Shown: positions 8,549 through 18,427, numbered from the stretch's first letter. The stretch is DNA of 43,611 nt from Loktanella sp. (GCA_024635625.1 JAGXIQ010000014.1:1-43611); one strand, 5' to 3'. Numbers and translations: made by a program. The notes: generated from the sequence alone by a model not told the origin.

Positions 8549-9151
8549 TCATTGCGCCATCATGCGCCGGATCTTGGCAAGCGCACGTTCAGGGCCCTCT
8601 TGATAGCCGATCGGCTCAAAGAACTGCCCGTCACGATCAAAAAGCAGGACAGAGGCCGAGTGATCCATCGTGTAATCGCCACCCTCTAGTGGGACCTGGC
8701 GCGCATAGACCCGAAAGGCGGCCTTTGCTGCGTCAATCTGATCCCGCGGGCCAGACACACCTGTTACGCCGGGCACCCAAGACACGTAGTCACGCAAAGT
8801 GTCGACCGTGTCCCGTTCGGGGTCGACGGTGACAAAATAGACGTCCAACCGCGCGCCGTCCTGCGCCAGCGCCTCTTGCCATGTGGCTACGTCGCCTAGC
8901 GTGGTTGGGCAGACTTCTGGGCAGTGAGTGAAGCCAAAAAAGACCGCCGTGGCCCCGCCCTTTAGCGTCTCTAACGTAAAAGTGCTGCCATCCGTGGCGG
9001 TCAGGGTATAGTCACCCTGCCCTAATGTACCGCTAAGGTTCAGGGGGTCCGCCCCATCTGGCCCCGCCAGTTGCAGCCAAACCACCGCAACAAGGGTTAG
9101 CAGAACCAGCCCCCACAACGCGATGCCTACACGTTTCATGCCGCGCGTCAT
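8549..9151 (-). CDS. SCO1/SenC-family copper chaperone
   Basis: A roughly 200-residue membrane-anchored thioredoxin-fold protein of the SCO1/SenC/PrrC family, which loads copper into the CuA site of cytochrome oxidase or reduces its cysteines. One N-terminal hydrophobic helix (about residues 8 to 28) anchors it to the inner membrane. The metal ligands are present: Cys77 and Cys81 in THCPEVCP and His164 in YTMDHSASV, with VDPERDT between them. The ATG at 9151 is chosen; GTG at 9157 and ATG at 9139 are alternatives. It follows the PCuAC gene after 10 bases, which is the known functional partnership for CuA assembly. Confidence 0.92.
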   Translation of the reverse strand: MTRGMKRVGIALWGLVLLTLVAVVWLQLAGPDGADPLNLSGTLGQGDYTLTATDGSTFTLETLKGGATAVFFGFTHCPEVCPTTLGDVATWQEALAQDGARLDVYFVTVDPERDTVDTLRDYVSWVPGVTGVSGPRDQIDAAKAAFRVYARQVPLEGGDYTMDHSASVLLFDRDGQFFEPIGYQEGPERALAKIRRMMAQ

Positions 9152-9160
9152 CGCCACGAC

Positions 9161-9688
9161 CTAGTACGCCGCTTTGGCGTTGGGTGCGCCCACGGCCAAC
9201 ATGATCTCGACCTCTCCGGCGTGCTGAAAGGTCAGCTTGACCGCGACGGTGTCGCCTTCGACAAGCGGTTGCTGCAAGTCCATAAACATCAAATGAAAGC
9301 CACCGGGTTGCAGTGTGACAGTCTGACCCGCAGGAATCGGTAAACCATCTGGGAGTTGACGCATGCGCATCACGTCACCGTCCATCGCCATCTCATGGAT
9401 TTGCGTCATCCCCGCGACAGAAGTGCTCGCACTAATAAGAACGTCATCCTGCACTCCGCCATTGGTCACCGTCAAAAATCCCCCAGCCACAGGGGCATTG
9501 GGCAAAGTGGCACGACTAAAGGCGCCAGCGATTGTAAGCGCTTCGACCTCGTAGGTCGCGGCATCGCCCATAGGCGCTGCGCGATCCGACGTCCCGGTGT
9601 GGCCCATTACGGGCATCGTGCCATCGGTTTGGGCGCTCGCGGTGGACGCTACGGCTAGGATAAGGGCGGCAAGGTTAAATTGTTTCAT
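9161..9688 (-). CDS. PCu(A)C-family periplasmic copper chaperone
   Basis: A 175-residue periplasmic protein of the PCuAC family (formerly DUF461), which hands Cu(I) to SCO proteins or directly to cytochrome oxidase. A signal peptide (about residues 1-19, ending STASAQ) is followed by an unusual Met/His-containing stretch (TMPVMGHTGTSD). The chaperone core starts near residue 50 and has GAFSRATLPNAPVAGGF and the metal motif His98, Met109, then HLM at 132-134. GGAGAC lies just upstream of the ATG. It sits between a DUF2946-like gene and the SCO gene, all on the same strand, forming a copper-delivery operon. Confidence 0.9.
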   Translation of the reverse strand: MKQFNLAALILAVASTASAQTDGTMPVMGHTGTSDRAAPMGDAATYEVEALTIAGAFSRATLPNAPVAGGFLTVTNGGVQDDVLISASTSVAGMTQIHEMAMDGDVMRMRQLPDGLPIPAGQTVTLQPGGFHLMFMDLQQPLVEGDTVAVKLTFQHAGEVEIMLAVGAPNAKAAY

Positions 9689-9779
9689 AAAGTCTCCGGT
9701 CGGTGGACGCGCGCGGACGCACCGCGGCCCGCGTCAATCTGCAATGGGTGAAAAGGTAGCGTCATAACGACGCCAAATC

Positions 9780-10133
9780 TTAGGCCAGCGCCGGAGGAGC
9801 ACGAGCCGAGACACGGGGGGTGCCACCCTGCGGGTGCCGCACGAGATCGTCAAAAGCCGCCGTATCGGTGACTGGCGATAGGTTGAATACCCGTGGAGTT
9901 GGCGCAATATTTGGCGGATCGGAAAGCAGGCGGCAGAAGGGACAGTGATCATGGTTCAACGTGAGATCGCTGCCACACAAATCTTTTGTGCTTCCACCCA
10001 TTGCCACGAAGGCCCCAGCTGCCGCGACTTCTTGCGGTGTCGGGGCGTTGTGGGCGGCGAACAGCACGCTGGACAGCGCAATTAAGGCCATCGCGGCGCA
10101 TGTCAGCAGTCTGTGGCGCAGGGTCCCCGTCAT
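9780..10133 (-). CDS. DUF2946-like small secreted or membrane protein
   Basis: A 117-residue protein starting at the ATG at 10133, where the product begins with a basic residue and a hydrophobic segment (RLLTCAAMALIALSSVLFAA), a signal peptide or anchor. The mature part has a CGSDLTLNHDHCPFC motif whose Cys and His residues could bind copper. This organisation (short, one N-terminal helix, HCPFC) resembles DUF2946/DUF2946-like proteins found beside copper genes. It is first in the operon with PCuAC and SCO, 91 bases upstream of PCuAC. Function is unproven; a copper-related role is inferred from the neighbours. The assignment to the family is by eye and moderate. Confidence 0.65.
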   Translation of the reverse strand: MTGTLRHRLLTCAAMALIALSSVLFAAHNAPTPQEVAAAGAFVAMGGSTKDLCGSDLTLNHDHCPFCRLLSDPPNIAPTPRVFNLSPVTDTAAFDDLVRHPQGGTPRVSARAPPALA

Positions 10134-10397
10134 GTCTGATCTCTTAGCCGATATCCGCCGGTCAAAGGAAGTAGCGTCACCGTCGCACCACACTTTTTGA
10201 GCAGGTAACACAGCATTTAGACATGCCGGATGAATGGCAACACCATATCTTGCGAAAGTGCACAAAGAACACACTCAAACCCTTTGAAATTTAGGTGTTT
10301 TCGAGGGCTATCGGCCTGTGTTAGCGTTGACTTAATAATGACGGTCACCGGGAAAACCTGGGGCTTTGAGGCAGTTCTACGAAAAGAGGCCAGAGAC

Positions 10398-11768
10398 GTG
10401 CAAAACCGTCCCCACACCCGCGCCATGCGCGCCGTTTCCGTTATTCTGTTCTTCGCCCTAATGCCGGTGATGACTTTCGCGGCACCCTACGCCGCTTTCG
10501 TCATGGACGCCCGCACCGGAGAGACCCTTTATTCACAAAACGCCGATACCAGGCTTCATCCGGCGTCGCTGACCAAGATGATGACGCTGTATATTGCCTT
10601 TCAGGCGATCCAGCGCGGCGAGATTACCCTTGATACCGATGTGACCGTCAGCAGCAACGCGTCAAGCGAACCGCCATCAAAGTTGGGTTTGAAGACCGGG
10701 CAAAAAATCAAACTGCGCTATCTGTTGCGTGCCGCCGCCGTCAAATCCGCCAACGATGCAGCAACGGCAATCGGCGAAGCGATCTCTGGATCAGAGGATG
10801 CCTTTGCGACCCGCATGAACCGCACCGCCGCAGCAATGGGCATGACGAACACGACCTTCAAGAACGCCAACGGTCTGACGCAGACCGGGCATATGTCCAC
10901 CGCACGCGACATGAGCGTGCTGGGCCGCCACGTGATTTATGACTTCCCCCAATATTATAACCTGTTCTCGCGCCGCACCGCGGATGCGGGTATTGCGCAG
11001 GTACGGCACACCAACAGCCGCTTCCTAGACAGCTATCCCGGCGCGGACGGCATCAAGACCGGCTTTACCAATGCCGCAGGCTTCAATCTGGTTGCCTCTG
11101 CCCAGCATGGGCAGGAACGCATCATCGCGACCGTTTTCGGCGGCACTTCGACAGCGCAGCGGAACGGGAAGATGAAAGAACTGATGGACATGGGCTTTAA
11201 CCGTGCGCCCAGCACTGCACCCATCCAGCGCCCCGAACCACCCGCAGCGGCCCCCGCTGCCGACACCTCTGTATTGGTCGCCTCTAACGTGGGCCCCGCT
11301 ACGAACGGCGGCGCAGGCAAGACTGTACGCGTTTCAGGCCGCGTCAGCCGCAGCCTGCGGCCTGCCGCACGCCCCACACAAGCAGCCCCCGTCAATTTGG
11401 CAGTCGACATCGATATGATCAACTCTGTGCTGGCCGAGGCCGTGCAGGTCGCCGCCGTGGCCCCCGCAGCGCCGACTGTTATACAGCCGCAGGCCCCTGA
11501 AATTGTGACGCGTATCAGCACATCCGGCGGACGGCACTGGGGCGTTAACGTAGGCCGCTACAATTCACGCTACGAGGCCGAGAAGGCCCTGCTTCGCGTC
11601 GCCCTCAACGAGATGAGCACGCTGGACGGCGCTGTCCGTCGCGTCACGCAAAACGCACGCGGTTTCGACGCGAACTTCATGGGCCTCACGCGGGAAGGCG
11701 CCGACTTGGCTTGCCGCCGGTTGCAGGCTCGTAACCAGTCGTGCTTCATGATCGGGTCAGAGGGCTAA
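10398..11768 (+). CDS. D-alanyl-D-alanine carboxypeptidase with SPOR domain
   Basis: A penicillin-binding serine peptidase of family S11 (DacA/DacF type) that trims the terminal D-Ala of peptidoglycan stem peptides in the periplasm. Starting from GTG 10398 (GAGGC upstream) the product has a signal peptide ending near AAP (29-30) and the three active-site motifs SLTK (57-60), SAN (117-119) and KTG (220-222). After about residue 280 there is a Pro/Ala-rich linker and then a C-terminal SPOR-like domain from about residue 375 (GGRHWGVNVGRY to CFMIG), which would bind denuded glycan at the division site. ATG 10425 is an alternative start. The SPOR fusion is common in alphaproteobacteria. A strong terminator follows. 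Confidence 0.93.
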   Translation: MQNRPHTRAMRAVSVILFFALMPVMTFAAPYAAFVMDARTGETLYSQNADTRLHPASLTKMMTLYIAFQAIQRGEITLDTDVTVSSNASSEPPSKLGLKTGQKIKLRYLLRAAAVKSANDAATAIGEAISGSEDAFATRMNRTAAAMGMTNTTFKNANGLTQTGHMSTARDMSVLGRHVIYDFPQYYNLFSRRTADAGIAQVRHTNSRFLDSYPGADGIKTGFTNAAGFNLVASAQHGQERIIATVFGGTSTAQRNGKMKELMDMGFNRAPSTAPIQRPEPPAAAPAADTSVLVASNVGPATNGGAGKTVRVSGRVSRSLRPAARPTQAAPVNLAVDIDMINSVLAEAVQVAAVAPAAPTVIQPQAPEIVTRISTSGGRHWGVNVGRYNSRYEAEKALLRVALNEMSTLDGAVRRVTQNARGFDANFMGLTREGADLACRRLQARNQSCFMIGSEG

Positions 11769-11829
11769 GCCCCCTCATCCACGACAATCGGATGGCCGAT
11801 TTGGACGATCGTTCGCCATCTGTGAATCC

Positions 11830-11864
11830 GACGCCGCTGGGAAACCAGCGGCGTCGTTTTCGTT
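11830..11864 (+). terminator. Rho-independent terminator after the carboxypeptidase gene
   Basis: A perfect 11-base stem (GACGCCGCTGG with CCAGCGGCGTC) closes a GAAA tetraloop and is followed directly by GTTTTCGTTT. It lies 62 bases after the carboxypeptidase stop on the same strand. Confidence 0.93.
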
Positions 11865-11988
11865 TAAAGAGGTCGCATAGGAATTCGGGCTTGAGCGCGA
11901 AGTCCGTTAAGTTCCAAAACTCAGGGCAAGCAGCGCATTTTCAAACGTCATACTTTCGTAGCCCAAGGTGAAGCCATAGGACGTCACG

Positions 11989-12390
11989 TCAGTTCAGTTT
12001 GTAGGTAAGCGCCGCACTGATCAGTAGCTGCAGCTTTCCCAAGGGTAGCTCTTCGCCGTCTGCGAATAGAACTCCGCGATTGCCATCATAAGCGAAATCG
12101 TCCGGAAAAAGGGTGCGAAAGTCAGCGATCACGGTCGTTTGGCAGTGGGTGAAAATCGCAAAACCACCTTGTTTTGGGACACCCAGCCGAATGGTCGTCC
12201 CCGACTTAGTTTCAGGCGTCAGATATGAGGGCTGCCCCCACTTGAGCGTTTCTTCTAGCGCACCGACATGGGGCGTCGTTGCGGCCGTCGCGAAAATCAT
12301 GCTGCGCAGTGACAAAAGGGCTGCCCGCGCTGGTTCGGGGTATGATGCGAATGTGTCCGCGACAGTCTGATCTTTGAATGGTGGTCCCAT
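11989..12390 (-). CDS. DUF1801 domain protein
   Basis: A 133-residue cytoplasmic protein with a DUF1801 (YdhG-like) domain: the N-terminal PEPARAALLSLRSMIF helix, EETLKWGQPSYL, then GTTIRLGVPKQGGFAIFTHC and a C-terminal basic helix. Members are small, of unknown biochemical function, and sometimes linked to iron or stress responses; no activity can be assigned. The ATG at 12390 is preferred (AGGGG ten bases upstream); a GTG nine bases further upstream is possible. A 22-base palindrome lies 15 bases upstream of the start and overlaps the region expected to hold the promoter or ribosome binding site, so the gene may be controlled there. Confidence 0.82.
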   Translation of the reverse strand: MGPPFKDQTVADTFASYPEPARAALLSLRSMIFATAATTPHVGALEETLKWGQPSYLTPETKSGTTIRLGVPKQGGFAIFTHCQTTVIADFRTLFPDDFAYDGNRGVLFADGEELPLGKLQLLISAALTYKLN

Positions 12391-12404
12391 GGCTGCCACG
12401 CCCC

Positions 12405-12426
12405 TTTACCGACTGAAGTCGGTAAA
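12405..12426. promoter_or_regulatory. 22-base perfect palindrome, candidate operator
   Basis: Arms TTTACCGACT and AGTCGGTAAA are perfectly complementary around a two-base centre (GA). The site lies between the yejF stop and the DUF1801 start, both on the minus strand. There is no T-run on the minus side, so it is not a canonical terminator. Its symmetry and length fit a TetR-type dimer site, but no such regulator gene is in the window. Confidence 0.55.
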
Positions 12427-12501
12427 AAGTACCCCAAGAACGGCGGTTCGCAAAATGCCAAGTATGCCCGAATAGCATTGCGGCATCTGCCAATTTCATT
12501 C

Positions 12502-14112
12502 TTAAACGTTGGCCGCTTGGGCCGACCGCCCTTCAAACGCGGCAGCCATCAAGGCGCGGGTATAGGTGGTTTGCGGTGCGTCAAAGATATCCTTTGCCGT
12601 TCCGGATTCCATCACGTCGCCCTGTCTCATCACAATGACCTTGTGAGACATGGCACGCACAACCTTCAGGTCATGACTGATAAAGATATAGGCCAGCCCG
12701 TAGCGCTGCTGCAGATCGCGCAACAGATCGACGATCTGCACCTGCACCGTCATATCGAGCGCGCTTGTCGGCTCATCCAACACGACCAGTTTGGGCCGCA
12801 GGATCATGGCACGCGCGATAGCGATACGCTGACGTTGTCCGCCCGAAAACTCATGCGGGTAGCGATCCATCAGGACAGGGTCCAGACCGACCTCTGCCAT
12901 GATCTCTGACACCATGTCGCGACGTTTGCGACCCGGATCGACCGCATGAATAGTCAGACCTTCGCTGATAATTTGCTCGACCGTCATGCGCGGCGACAAG
13001 CTGCCATAGGGATCTTGGAACACAATCTGCATGTCTGACCGCAAGGGACGCATCTGCCGTTGATTGAGGCTTTGGATATCTTGGCCTTGAAACGTGATTC
13101 GCCCCTCTGAAGCGATAAGCCGCATGATCGCCAGTGCCAGCGTCGTCTTGCCGGACCCCGATTCGCCGACAATCCCCACGGTCTCGCCTGCCCTCACGGT
13201 TAGGTTCGCATCATTCACGGCCTTGATGTAACCGACGGTCCGCTTCAACAAGCCGCGGCGGATCGGGAACCAGATTTTCAGATGCTCGGTCTCTGCGATA
13301 ACTTGCGCGTTGGCTGCCACGGATTCGGGGCTACCGACGGATTCGGCCGCCAGCAGCATCTGCGTGTAAGGATGCTGCGGGTTCGCAAAGATTTCTGCCG
13401 TAGGGCCAGTTTCGACGATCACGCCGTCCTTCATCACGCAGACGCGGTCTGCAATTTTGCGCACGATGGTCAGGTCGTGGGTGATGAACAGCATCGACAG
13501 ACCCGACGATTGTTTCAGATCTGCCAGCAGGTCTAGGATTTGCGCTTGAATTGTCACGTCCAACGCTGTTGTTGGCTCATCCGCGATCAGCAACTCTGGC
13601 CCGTTGGCCAGCGCCATCGCGATCATCACCCGCTGTCTTTGCCCGCCGGATAGCTGGTGTGGAAAGGCTTCCAGCCGGTCCTCGGGGTCGCGGATGCCCA
13701 CTTGCGTCAGCAATTCGATTACACGCGTCCGTACCGCATCGCCGCGCAATCCTTGGTGCAACTCGATCGATTCGCCCAGTTGCCGTTGGATCGTATGCAG
13801 CGGGTTCAGCGAGGTCATCGGCTCTTGGAAGATAAAGCTGATATCATTGCCACGAACGCGCATGAGATCGCGTTCCGCAGCACCCACCATCTGCGTGCCA
13901 GCGTAGGTGATCGATCCAGTGACATTGGCACTGTCGCCCAGCAACTGCACAGTGGACAGCGCGGTGACGGACTTGCCAGATCCACTTTCGCCGACGAGTG
14001 CGACGGTTTCACCCTTCATCACTTGGAACGACACGCCACGCACTGCAAGAGTCGTGTCACCATCCTGCCGGAAAGACACGTTCAGGTCGCGGACATCAAG
14101 CAGGACAGTCAA
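12502..14112 (-). CDS. yejF: Peptide ABC transporter, double ATPase subunit
   Basis: YejF is the ATPase that powers the YejABEF importer for oligopeptides and, in enterobacteria, microcin C. Two complete nucleotide-binding domains are fused: the first has Walker A GESGSGKS, signature LSGGQRQR and Walker B LLIADEPTTAL; the second has GESGSGKT, FSGGQRQR and LVVLDEPTSAL, each with an H-loop (FITHDL, FISHDL). The frame is open upstream of the true start. I choose the TTG at 14112 because it overlaps the yejE stop in the TTGA pattern and the conserved N-terminus (TVLLDVRDLNVSF) begins there, giving 536 residues. It is the last gene of the yejABEF operon. Confidence 0.92.
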   Translation of the reverse strand: MTVLLDVRDLNVSFRQDGDTTLAVRGVSFQVMKGETVALVGESGSGKSVTALSTVQLLGDSANVTGSITYAGTQMVGAAERDLMRVRGNDISFIFQEPMTSLNPLHTIQRQLGESIELHQGLRGDAVRTRVIELLTQVGIRDPEDRLEAFPHQLSGGQRQRVMIAMALANGPELLIADEPTTALDVTIQAQILDLLADLKQSSGLSMLFITHDLTIVRKIADRVCVMKDGVIVETGPTAEIFANPQHPYTQMLLAAESVGSPESVAANAQVIAETEHLKIWFPIRRGLLKRTVGYIKAVNDANLTVRAGETVGIVGESGSGKTTLALAIMRLIASEGRITFQGQDIQSLNQRQMRPLRSDMQIVFQDPYGSLSPRMTVEQIISEGLTIHAVDPGRKRRDMVSEIMAEVGLDPVLMDRYPHEFSGGQRQRIAIARAMILRPKLVVLDEPTSALDMTVQVQIVDLLRDLQQRYGLAYIFISHDLKVVRAMSHKVIVMRQGDVMESGTAKDIFDAPQTTYTRALMAAAFEGRSAQAANV

Positions 14113-15275
14113 GAGAAGGTCTTTCTGGGATCGAACGCGTCGCGCACCCCTTCGAAAATGAATACCAGCAACGACAGCATGATCGCAAAGGTAAAGAAGG
14201 CGGTAAAGCCGAGCCAAGGCGCTTGCAGGTTCTGCTTAGCTTGAAGTGTCAGTTCACCCAAGCTGGGCGCAGAGGACGGCAGGCCAAAGCCGAGAAAGTC
14301 GAGCGTCGCCAATGTGGAAATTCCACCAGTGATCAGGAATGGCAGCATGGTCACGGTCGCCACCATTGCGTTGGGCAGGATGTGGCGGAACATGATCGTC
14401 CGGTCCCGCACGCCAAGCGCCCGCGCAGCACGCACGTATTCGAAATTGCGCGCACGCAGAAATTCTGCCCGCACCAGGCCGACAAGGGACGTCCAGCCAA
14501 ACAGCACGATCAGGAAAACCAGCAACCAAAAACTTCGCCCCAATATCGCAAACATAATTATGATTACATATAGTGACGGGATACCGGACCAGACCTCGAT
14601 CACGCGCTGAAACGTCAGGTCGACCCATCCACCAAAGTACCCTTGCACGGCACCCGCCAGAATACCGATCAGCGATGATGCGACGGTGACGATCAGCGTA
14701 AAGACAATAGACAGGCGGAAACCATAAATAACACGCGCAACTACGTCGCGTTTGGTATCGTCTGTCCCCAACCAATTATTAGCATCCGGGGCAGAGGGCG
14801 CCACGCCCGGGACATCAACGATGGTGTTGTAGCTGTAGGGTATCAGCGGCCAGACCATCCAGCCCTTCTGATAGTTCGGATCGTCAATAGTGCCAGCATC
14901 CGACGCGGCAATTGTGCCTTCTGGATCGTCAAAACATAGTTCCGCAAGTCCACCCGTCGCGATCAGACATTTCACTTCGACGTCAGTATAACCGGCTTCG
15001 GTTAGGAAATCGCCGCCGTAGTCGACTTCAGAGTAGAAGCCGAAGATCGGCATGCGCAACTCGCCACGGTAGTCGACCAGCAGCGGTTTGTCGTTGGCGA
15101 TGAATTCGGCGCATAGCGAAAGCCCGAACAGGATCGCGAAAATCCACAGCGACCAGACGGCCCGGCGGTTACGCTTAAAATTGCGCCAGCGTCGTTGGTT
15201 CAACGGAGAGAGATAGGGCGCGCGGTCGGCGCTAGCGCCCATCAATGCTTGGTCATGAGGGTCGGTATTCGTCAT
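14109..15275 (-). CDS. yejE: Peptide ABC transporter permease YejE
   Basis: One of the two inner-membrane permeases of the YejABEF importer (binding-protein-dependent transport family, DppC/OppC type). It has an N-terminal cytoplasmic stretch with the RRWRNFKRNRRA basic segment, a first helix at about 40-60, a large periplasmic loop typical of YejE (about 65-165) and then the TM core with LSIVFTLIVTVASSLIGI and the EAA loop EYVRAARALGVRDRTIMFRH, which contacts YejF. The 388 residues compare with about 340 in E. coli YejE, the extra length being in the periplasmic loop. It follows yejB after 3 bases and overlaps yejF by 4. Confidence 0.93.
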   Translation of the reverse strand: MTNTDPHDQALMGASADRAPYLSPLNQRRWRNFKRNRRAVWSLWIFAILFGLSLCAEFIANDKPLLVDYRGELRMPIFGFYSEVDYGGDFLTEAGYTDVEVKCLIATGGLAELCFDDPEGTIAASDAGTIDDPNYQKGWMVWPLIPYSYNTIVDVPGVAPSAPDANNWLGTDDTKRDVVARVIYGFRLSIVFTLIVTVASSLIGILAGAVQGYFGGWVDLTFQRVIEVWSGIPSLYVIIIMFAILGRSFWLLVFLIVLFGWTSLVGLVRAEFLRARNFEYVRAARALGVRDRTIMFRHILPNAMVATVTMLPFLITGGISTLATLDFLGFGLPSSAPSLGELTLQAKQNLQAPWLGFTAFFTFAIMLSLLVFIFEGVRDAFDPRKTFS

Positions 15276-15278
15276 GGT

Positions 15279-16355
15279 CTATCCCCTCGCCTCGAAATCG
15301 ATGCGCGGATCGATGAACATATATGTCAGATCGGTCAGGATACCGACCACGAGACCCATCAGTGAAAACGCAAAGAGTGTGCCGAACACCACTGGATAAT
15401 CGCGGGCGACAGCAGCCTCATACCCAAGCCGCCCCAGTCCGTCGAGGCTGAACAGCGTCTCGATAATCAGCGACCCACCGAAAAATACAGAGATGAAGAG
15501 CGCGGGAAAGCCTGAAATCACGATCAGCATGGCGTTGCGGAACACGTGACGATACAGGATTGTGCTTTCGCCCAACCCCTTTGCTTTGGCCGTCAGAACA
15601 TACTGCTTTTTGATCTCGTCTAAAAAGCTGTTCTTGGTCAGCAACGTCAGGGTCGCAAAGCTCGCAATGGTCATCGACAGGACTGGCAGCGCGATGTGCC
15701 AGAAATAGTCGCCGATTTTGCCCAACATCGATAACTCTTCAAAGTTGGAAGAGGTCAGTCCTCGTAGAGGGAAGATCCGGAAGTAGCTGCCACCAGCGAA
15801 CAAAACGATCAGCAGGATCGCAAATAGGAATCCGGGGATCGCGTAGCCAATGATGATCGCGCCACTTGTCCATGTGTCAAACTTGGTCCCGTCACGCACC
15901 GCCTTCTTGATGCCAAGCGGAATAGAGATCGCGTAGGCGATCAGCGTAGTCCACAGGCCTAGCGTGATCGACACGGGCATCTTTTCCATGACCAGATCGA
16001 AGACGCTGATCGACCGGAAGTAGCTTTGTCCGAAATCGAAGCGGACATAATTCCACATCATCGACAGGAACCGTTCTAGCGGGGGCTTGTCGAAGCCGAA
16101 TTCTTTTTCCAACTGGGCAATGAACCCCGGTGGTAGACCCCGCACGCCGATGTAATCGCTGCTGCCACCGTCCAGCAATTCGCCACCGCCGCCGCCAGAT
16201 ATACCTTCAAAGACATCACCGCCCCCTTCCATCTGGGCAATGATCTGTTCGATTGGGCCGCCAGGGACAAATTGGGTCAGGGTAAAGTTCACCACCATGA
16301 TCCCGACCAACGTCGGAATCACCAGTAGCAACCGGCGAAGGATATAAGCGCCCAT
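15279..16355 (-). CDS. yejB: Peptide ABC transporter permease YejB
   Basis: The second permease of the YejABEF importer (DppB/OppB type), 358 residues, the usual length. It starts with the family N-terminus ([34 protein letters not shown]), has a Gly-rich insertion near residues 45-65 before [17 protein letters not shown], about six membrane helices and the EAA loop [19 protein letters not shown]. The Gly-rich stretch ([16 protein letters not shown]) is seen in other YejB proteins and is probably a periplasmic linker. It starts 7 bases after yejA and ends 3 bases before yejE, so all four genes form one transcript. Confidence 0.94.
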   Translation of the reverse strand: MGAYILRRLLLVIPTLVGIMVVNFTLTQFVPGGPIEQIIAQMEGGGDVFEGISGGGGGELLDGGSSDYIGVRGLPPGFIAQLEKEFGFDKPPLERFLSMMWNYVRFDFGQSYFRSISVFDLVMEKMPVSITLGLWTTLIAYAISIPLGIKKAVRDGTKFDTWTSGAIIIGYAIPGFLFAILLIVLFAGGSYFRIFPLRGLTSSNFEELSMLGKIGDYFWHIALPVLSMTIASFATLTLLTKNSFLDEIKKQYVLTAKAKGLGESTILYRHVFRNAMLIVISGFPALFISVFFGGSLIIETLFSLDGLGRLGYEAAVARDYPVVFGTLFAFSLMGLVVGILTDLTYMFIDPRIDFEARG

Positions 16356-16362
16356 TATAAGA

Positions 16363-18264
16363 TCAGCGCAGCGCGCCGGACGCCTTCAGCGCCGCGGCCT
16401 TGTCAGCGTTGAACCACCAGAAATCTGTCTCGCCCAGTGCATAGGGCGGCAATTCATCGGGATGTTCAAACATATCGTAATAAGCGACGGTATACGTCGG
16501 CTTGAACCATTCTGGTATCCAGAAACCATAGGAGCGCAACACCCGGTCAAGTGCCCGCGTCGCTGCATGCATGTTATCAGAGGTATCGGCCGCAACGACC
16601 GTCGCTATCAGGCTGTCCACAGCAGGATCGGCCAACCCCATCAAGTTGCGGCTGCTGTCTTCGGCGGTTTCGGACCCGAACCACTGCTTAAGCTCGGTCC
16701 CCGGTTCCAGCGACATCGAAAAGCTGTGGGTGACAATATCCCAGTCGCCAGAGCGTGTGCGTTCGGTTTCCTGCGCCGGGTCCACACGATCCAGCTTTGC
16801 GTTTACACCAAGGCGTTTGAGGTTTTCGACGTAGGGATTGATGACGCGATCAAATGCCGGGCTGCTTTCCAAAAATGCGACGTCCAGCGTTTGCCCGTCC
16901 TTGCGGCGGATGCCGTCGCTGCCGGGCACCCAGCCCGCCTCGTCCAGCAACGCGCCCGCACGGCGCAAGTTTCCCCTGTCCAATTGGCTTGCAGAGGACG
17001 TCGGCGGTGTCACCACATCATTCGTTAGGATTTCGGCATCCAGCAAGCCTTGGTCGACCAATGGCTGAAAAATCGCGACTTCTGCTGGCGTCGGCGTGCC
17101 CTTGGCCTCCATCTCGGTATTGGCCCAAAAAGAAGTCACGCGGTCGTACAATCCGTAAAACAGCGTCTCGTTCGACCACTCGAAGTTGAACATGAGGCGG
17201 ATCGCTTCTCTTACTTTGGGGTCGTCGAATTTGGGCGCTTTCAGGTTAAACACGAAGGCCTGCGCACGCGGCAGGCTGCCATCGGGCAATTCAGTCTTGA
17301 TCACGGACCCATTTTGGACCCCAGGAAAGTCGTACCCGGTGGCCCACGTCAAAGAGGAGTTTTCGGCACGGAATGTATATTCGCCCGCCTTAAACGCTTC
17401 GAACGCGGTATCGCCGTCAGCAAAGTATTCCATGCGGATGCTGTCAAAGTTATTGCGGCCGACATTGATCGGAAGGTCAGTGCCCCAAAAATTTGGGTTG
17501 CGGCCATAAGTCAGGCTGCGTCCGTAATCAAAGTCCGTCAACATGTATGGCCCAGTGCCGATAGGCGGCGTTTCCCATGTTTCGTCCAAACGGCGGTCCG
17601 ACGCCTCCCACTCTACCTTAGAGAAAGGCGAAAATGTCGCCGCAAGGCCGATCCGGTCACGCTTGGGTGCGTCTGCGCCAAAGGTATACTTGATGCGGTA
17701 TGGATCCAGCACCTCGGCACCGGTAATCTGCCCTTCAAAGGCCGCAAGGAATTCTGGCAGGCCCTGCTCCATGAAGATGTCATAGCTGAATTTGATGTCT
17801 TCGGCGGTCATCGGGCTGCCGTCTGAAAAGGTCACGTCGTCGCGCAGGTTGAAGATGACGTAGGACAGGTCCTCTGGATACTCCATCGTCTTGCACAGGT
17901 AGCAATAGAGCGCGGTGGGATCGTCGGCAGTCGTGGTTACGATAGCCTCAAAGGGAAGCGTAGACAAAACGGCGGCATTGCCCGCGCGGGTGTAGGGGTT
18001 GAAGCCATCGAAGGTGCCGGGGAACCATTCAGCAATCTCTCCGCCCTTTGGGGCGTTGGGATTGACGTAGTCTAGATGGGCGAAGTCGGCGGGGTATTTC
18101 AGGTCGCCAAAGTAGGAATAGCCGTGGGTCTTGATCAGGTCCTGCGCACCCGCCTGCCCCGCCAGCATCATCGCCCCTACCAATAGCGCCGAGCCAGCCA
18201 GCCAGTGCCGCGGCAAGGCGTCTGTCAAAGTCAGGGCGCGGGGGCGGTGGACGGCGTGGGTCAT
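16363..18264 (-). CDS. yejA: Periplasmic peptide-binding protein YejA
   Basis: The substrate-binding subunit of the YejABEF importer (SBP family 5), 633 residues. A signal peptide with a long n-region ends near AGAQ (about residue 41). The mature protein starts with [30 protein letters not shown], the YejA-specific N-terminus, followed by [25 protein letters not shown] and the family 5 motif ([22 protein letters not shown]) near residue 140. Two Cys in CYLC may form a disulphide. GGAG lies seven bases before the ATG. As first gene it sets expression of the operon. The ligand is likely short peptides or peptide-nucleotide compounds, by family knowledge only. Confidence 0.94.
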   Translation of the reverse strand: MTHAVHRPRALTLTDALPRHWLAGSALLVGAMMLAGQAGAQDLIKTHGYSYFGDLKYPADFAHLDYVNPNAPKGGEIAEWFPGTFDGFNPYTRAGNAAVLSTLPFEAIVTTTADDPTALYCYLCKTMEYPEDLSYVIFNLRDDVTFSDGSPMTAEDIKFSYDIFMEQGLPEFLAAFEGQITGAEVLDPYRIKYTFGADAPKRDRIGLAATFSPFSKVEWEASDRRLDETWETPPIGTGPYMLTDFDYGRSLTYGRNPNFWGTDLPINVGRNNFDSIRMEYFADGDTAFEAFKAGEYTFRAENSSLTWATGYDFPGVQNGSVIKTELPDGSLPRAQAFVFNLKAPKFDDPKVREAIRLMFNFEWSNETLFYGLYDRVTSFWANTEMEAKGTPTPAEVAIFQPLVDQGLLDAEILTNDVVTPPTSSASQLDRGNLRRAGALLDEAGWVPGSDGIRRKDGQTLDVAFLESSPAFDRVINPYVENLKRLGVNAKLDRVDPAQETERTRSGDWDIVTHSFSMSLEPGTELKQWFGSETAEDSSRNLMGLADPAVDSLIATVVAADTSDNMHAATRALDRVLRSYGFWIPEWFKPTYTVAYYDMFEHPDELPPYALGETDFWWFNADKAAALKASGALR

Positions 18265-18371
18265 CGGGGTCTCCGGGCTGGGGCTTGGGCTGCGTGTCAG
18301 GCTAGCGCCCGGTGGCAGGGCGGTTCAAGTTGAGAAAATGTAATGTCGGCGTGATACAGGGTTAAGGCAAT

Positions 18372-18400
18372 AAAAAACCGCGCCCAGTGCGGGCGCGGTT
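18372..18400 (-). terminator. Rho-independent terminator of the cytochrome c gene
   Basis: Read on the minus strand, AACCGCGCCC and GGGCGCGGTT form a perfect 10-base stem with a five-base loop, followed by TTTTTT. It begins 27 bases after the cytochrome c stop and isolates that gene from yejA. Confidence 0.94.
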
Positions 18401-18427
18401 CAATACTTGCGCAGACTTTGGCTGCGA

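Noticed and set aside
16138-16210. Gly-rich insertion in YejB as a possible frameshift
   Set aside because: The frame continues on both sides with family-like sequence and similar linkers occur in other YejB proteins.
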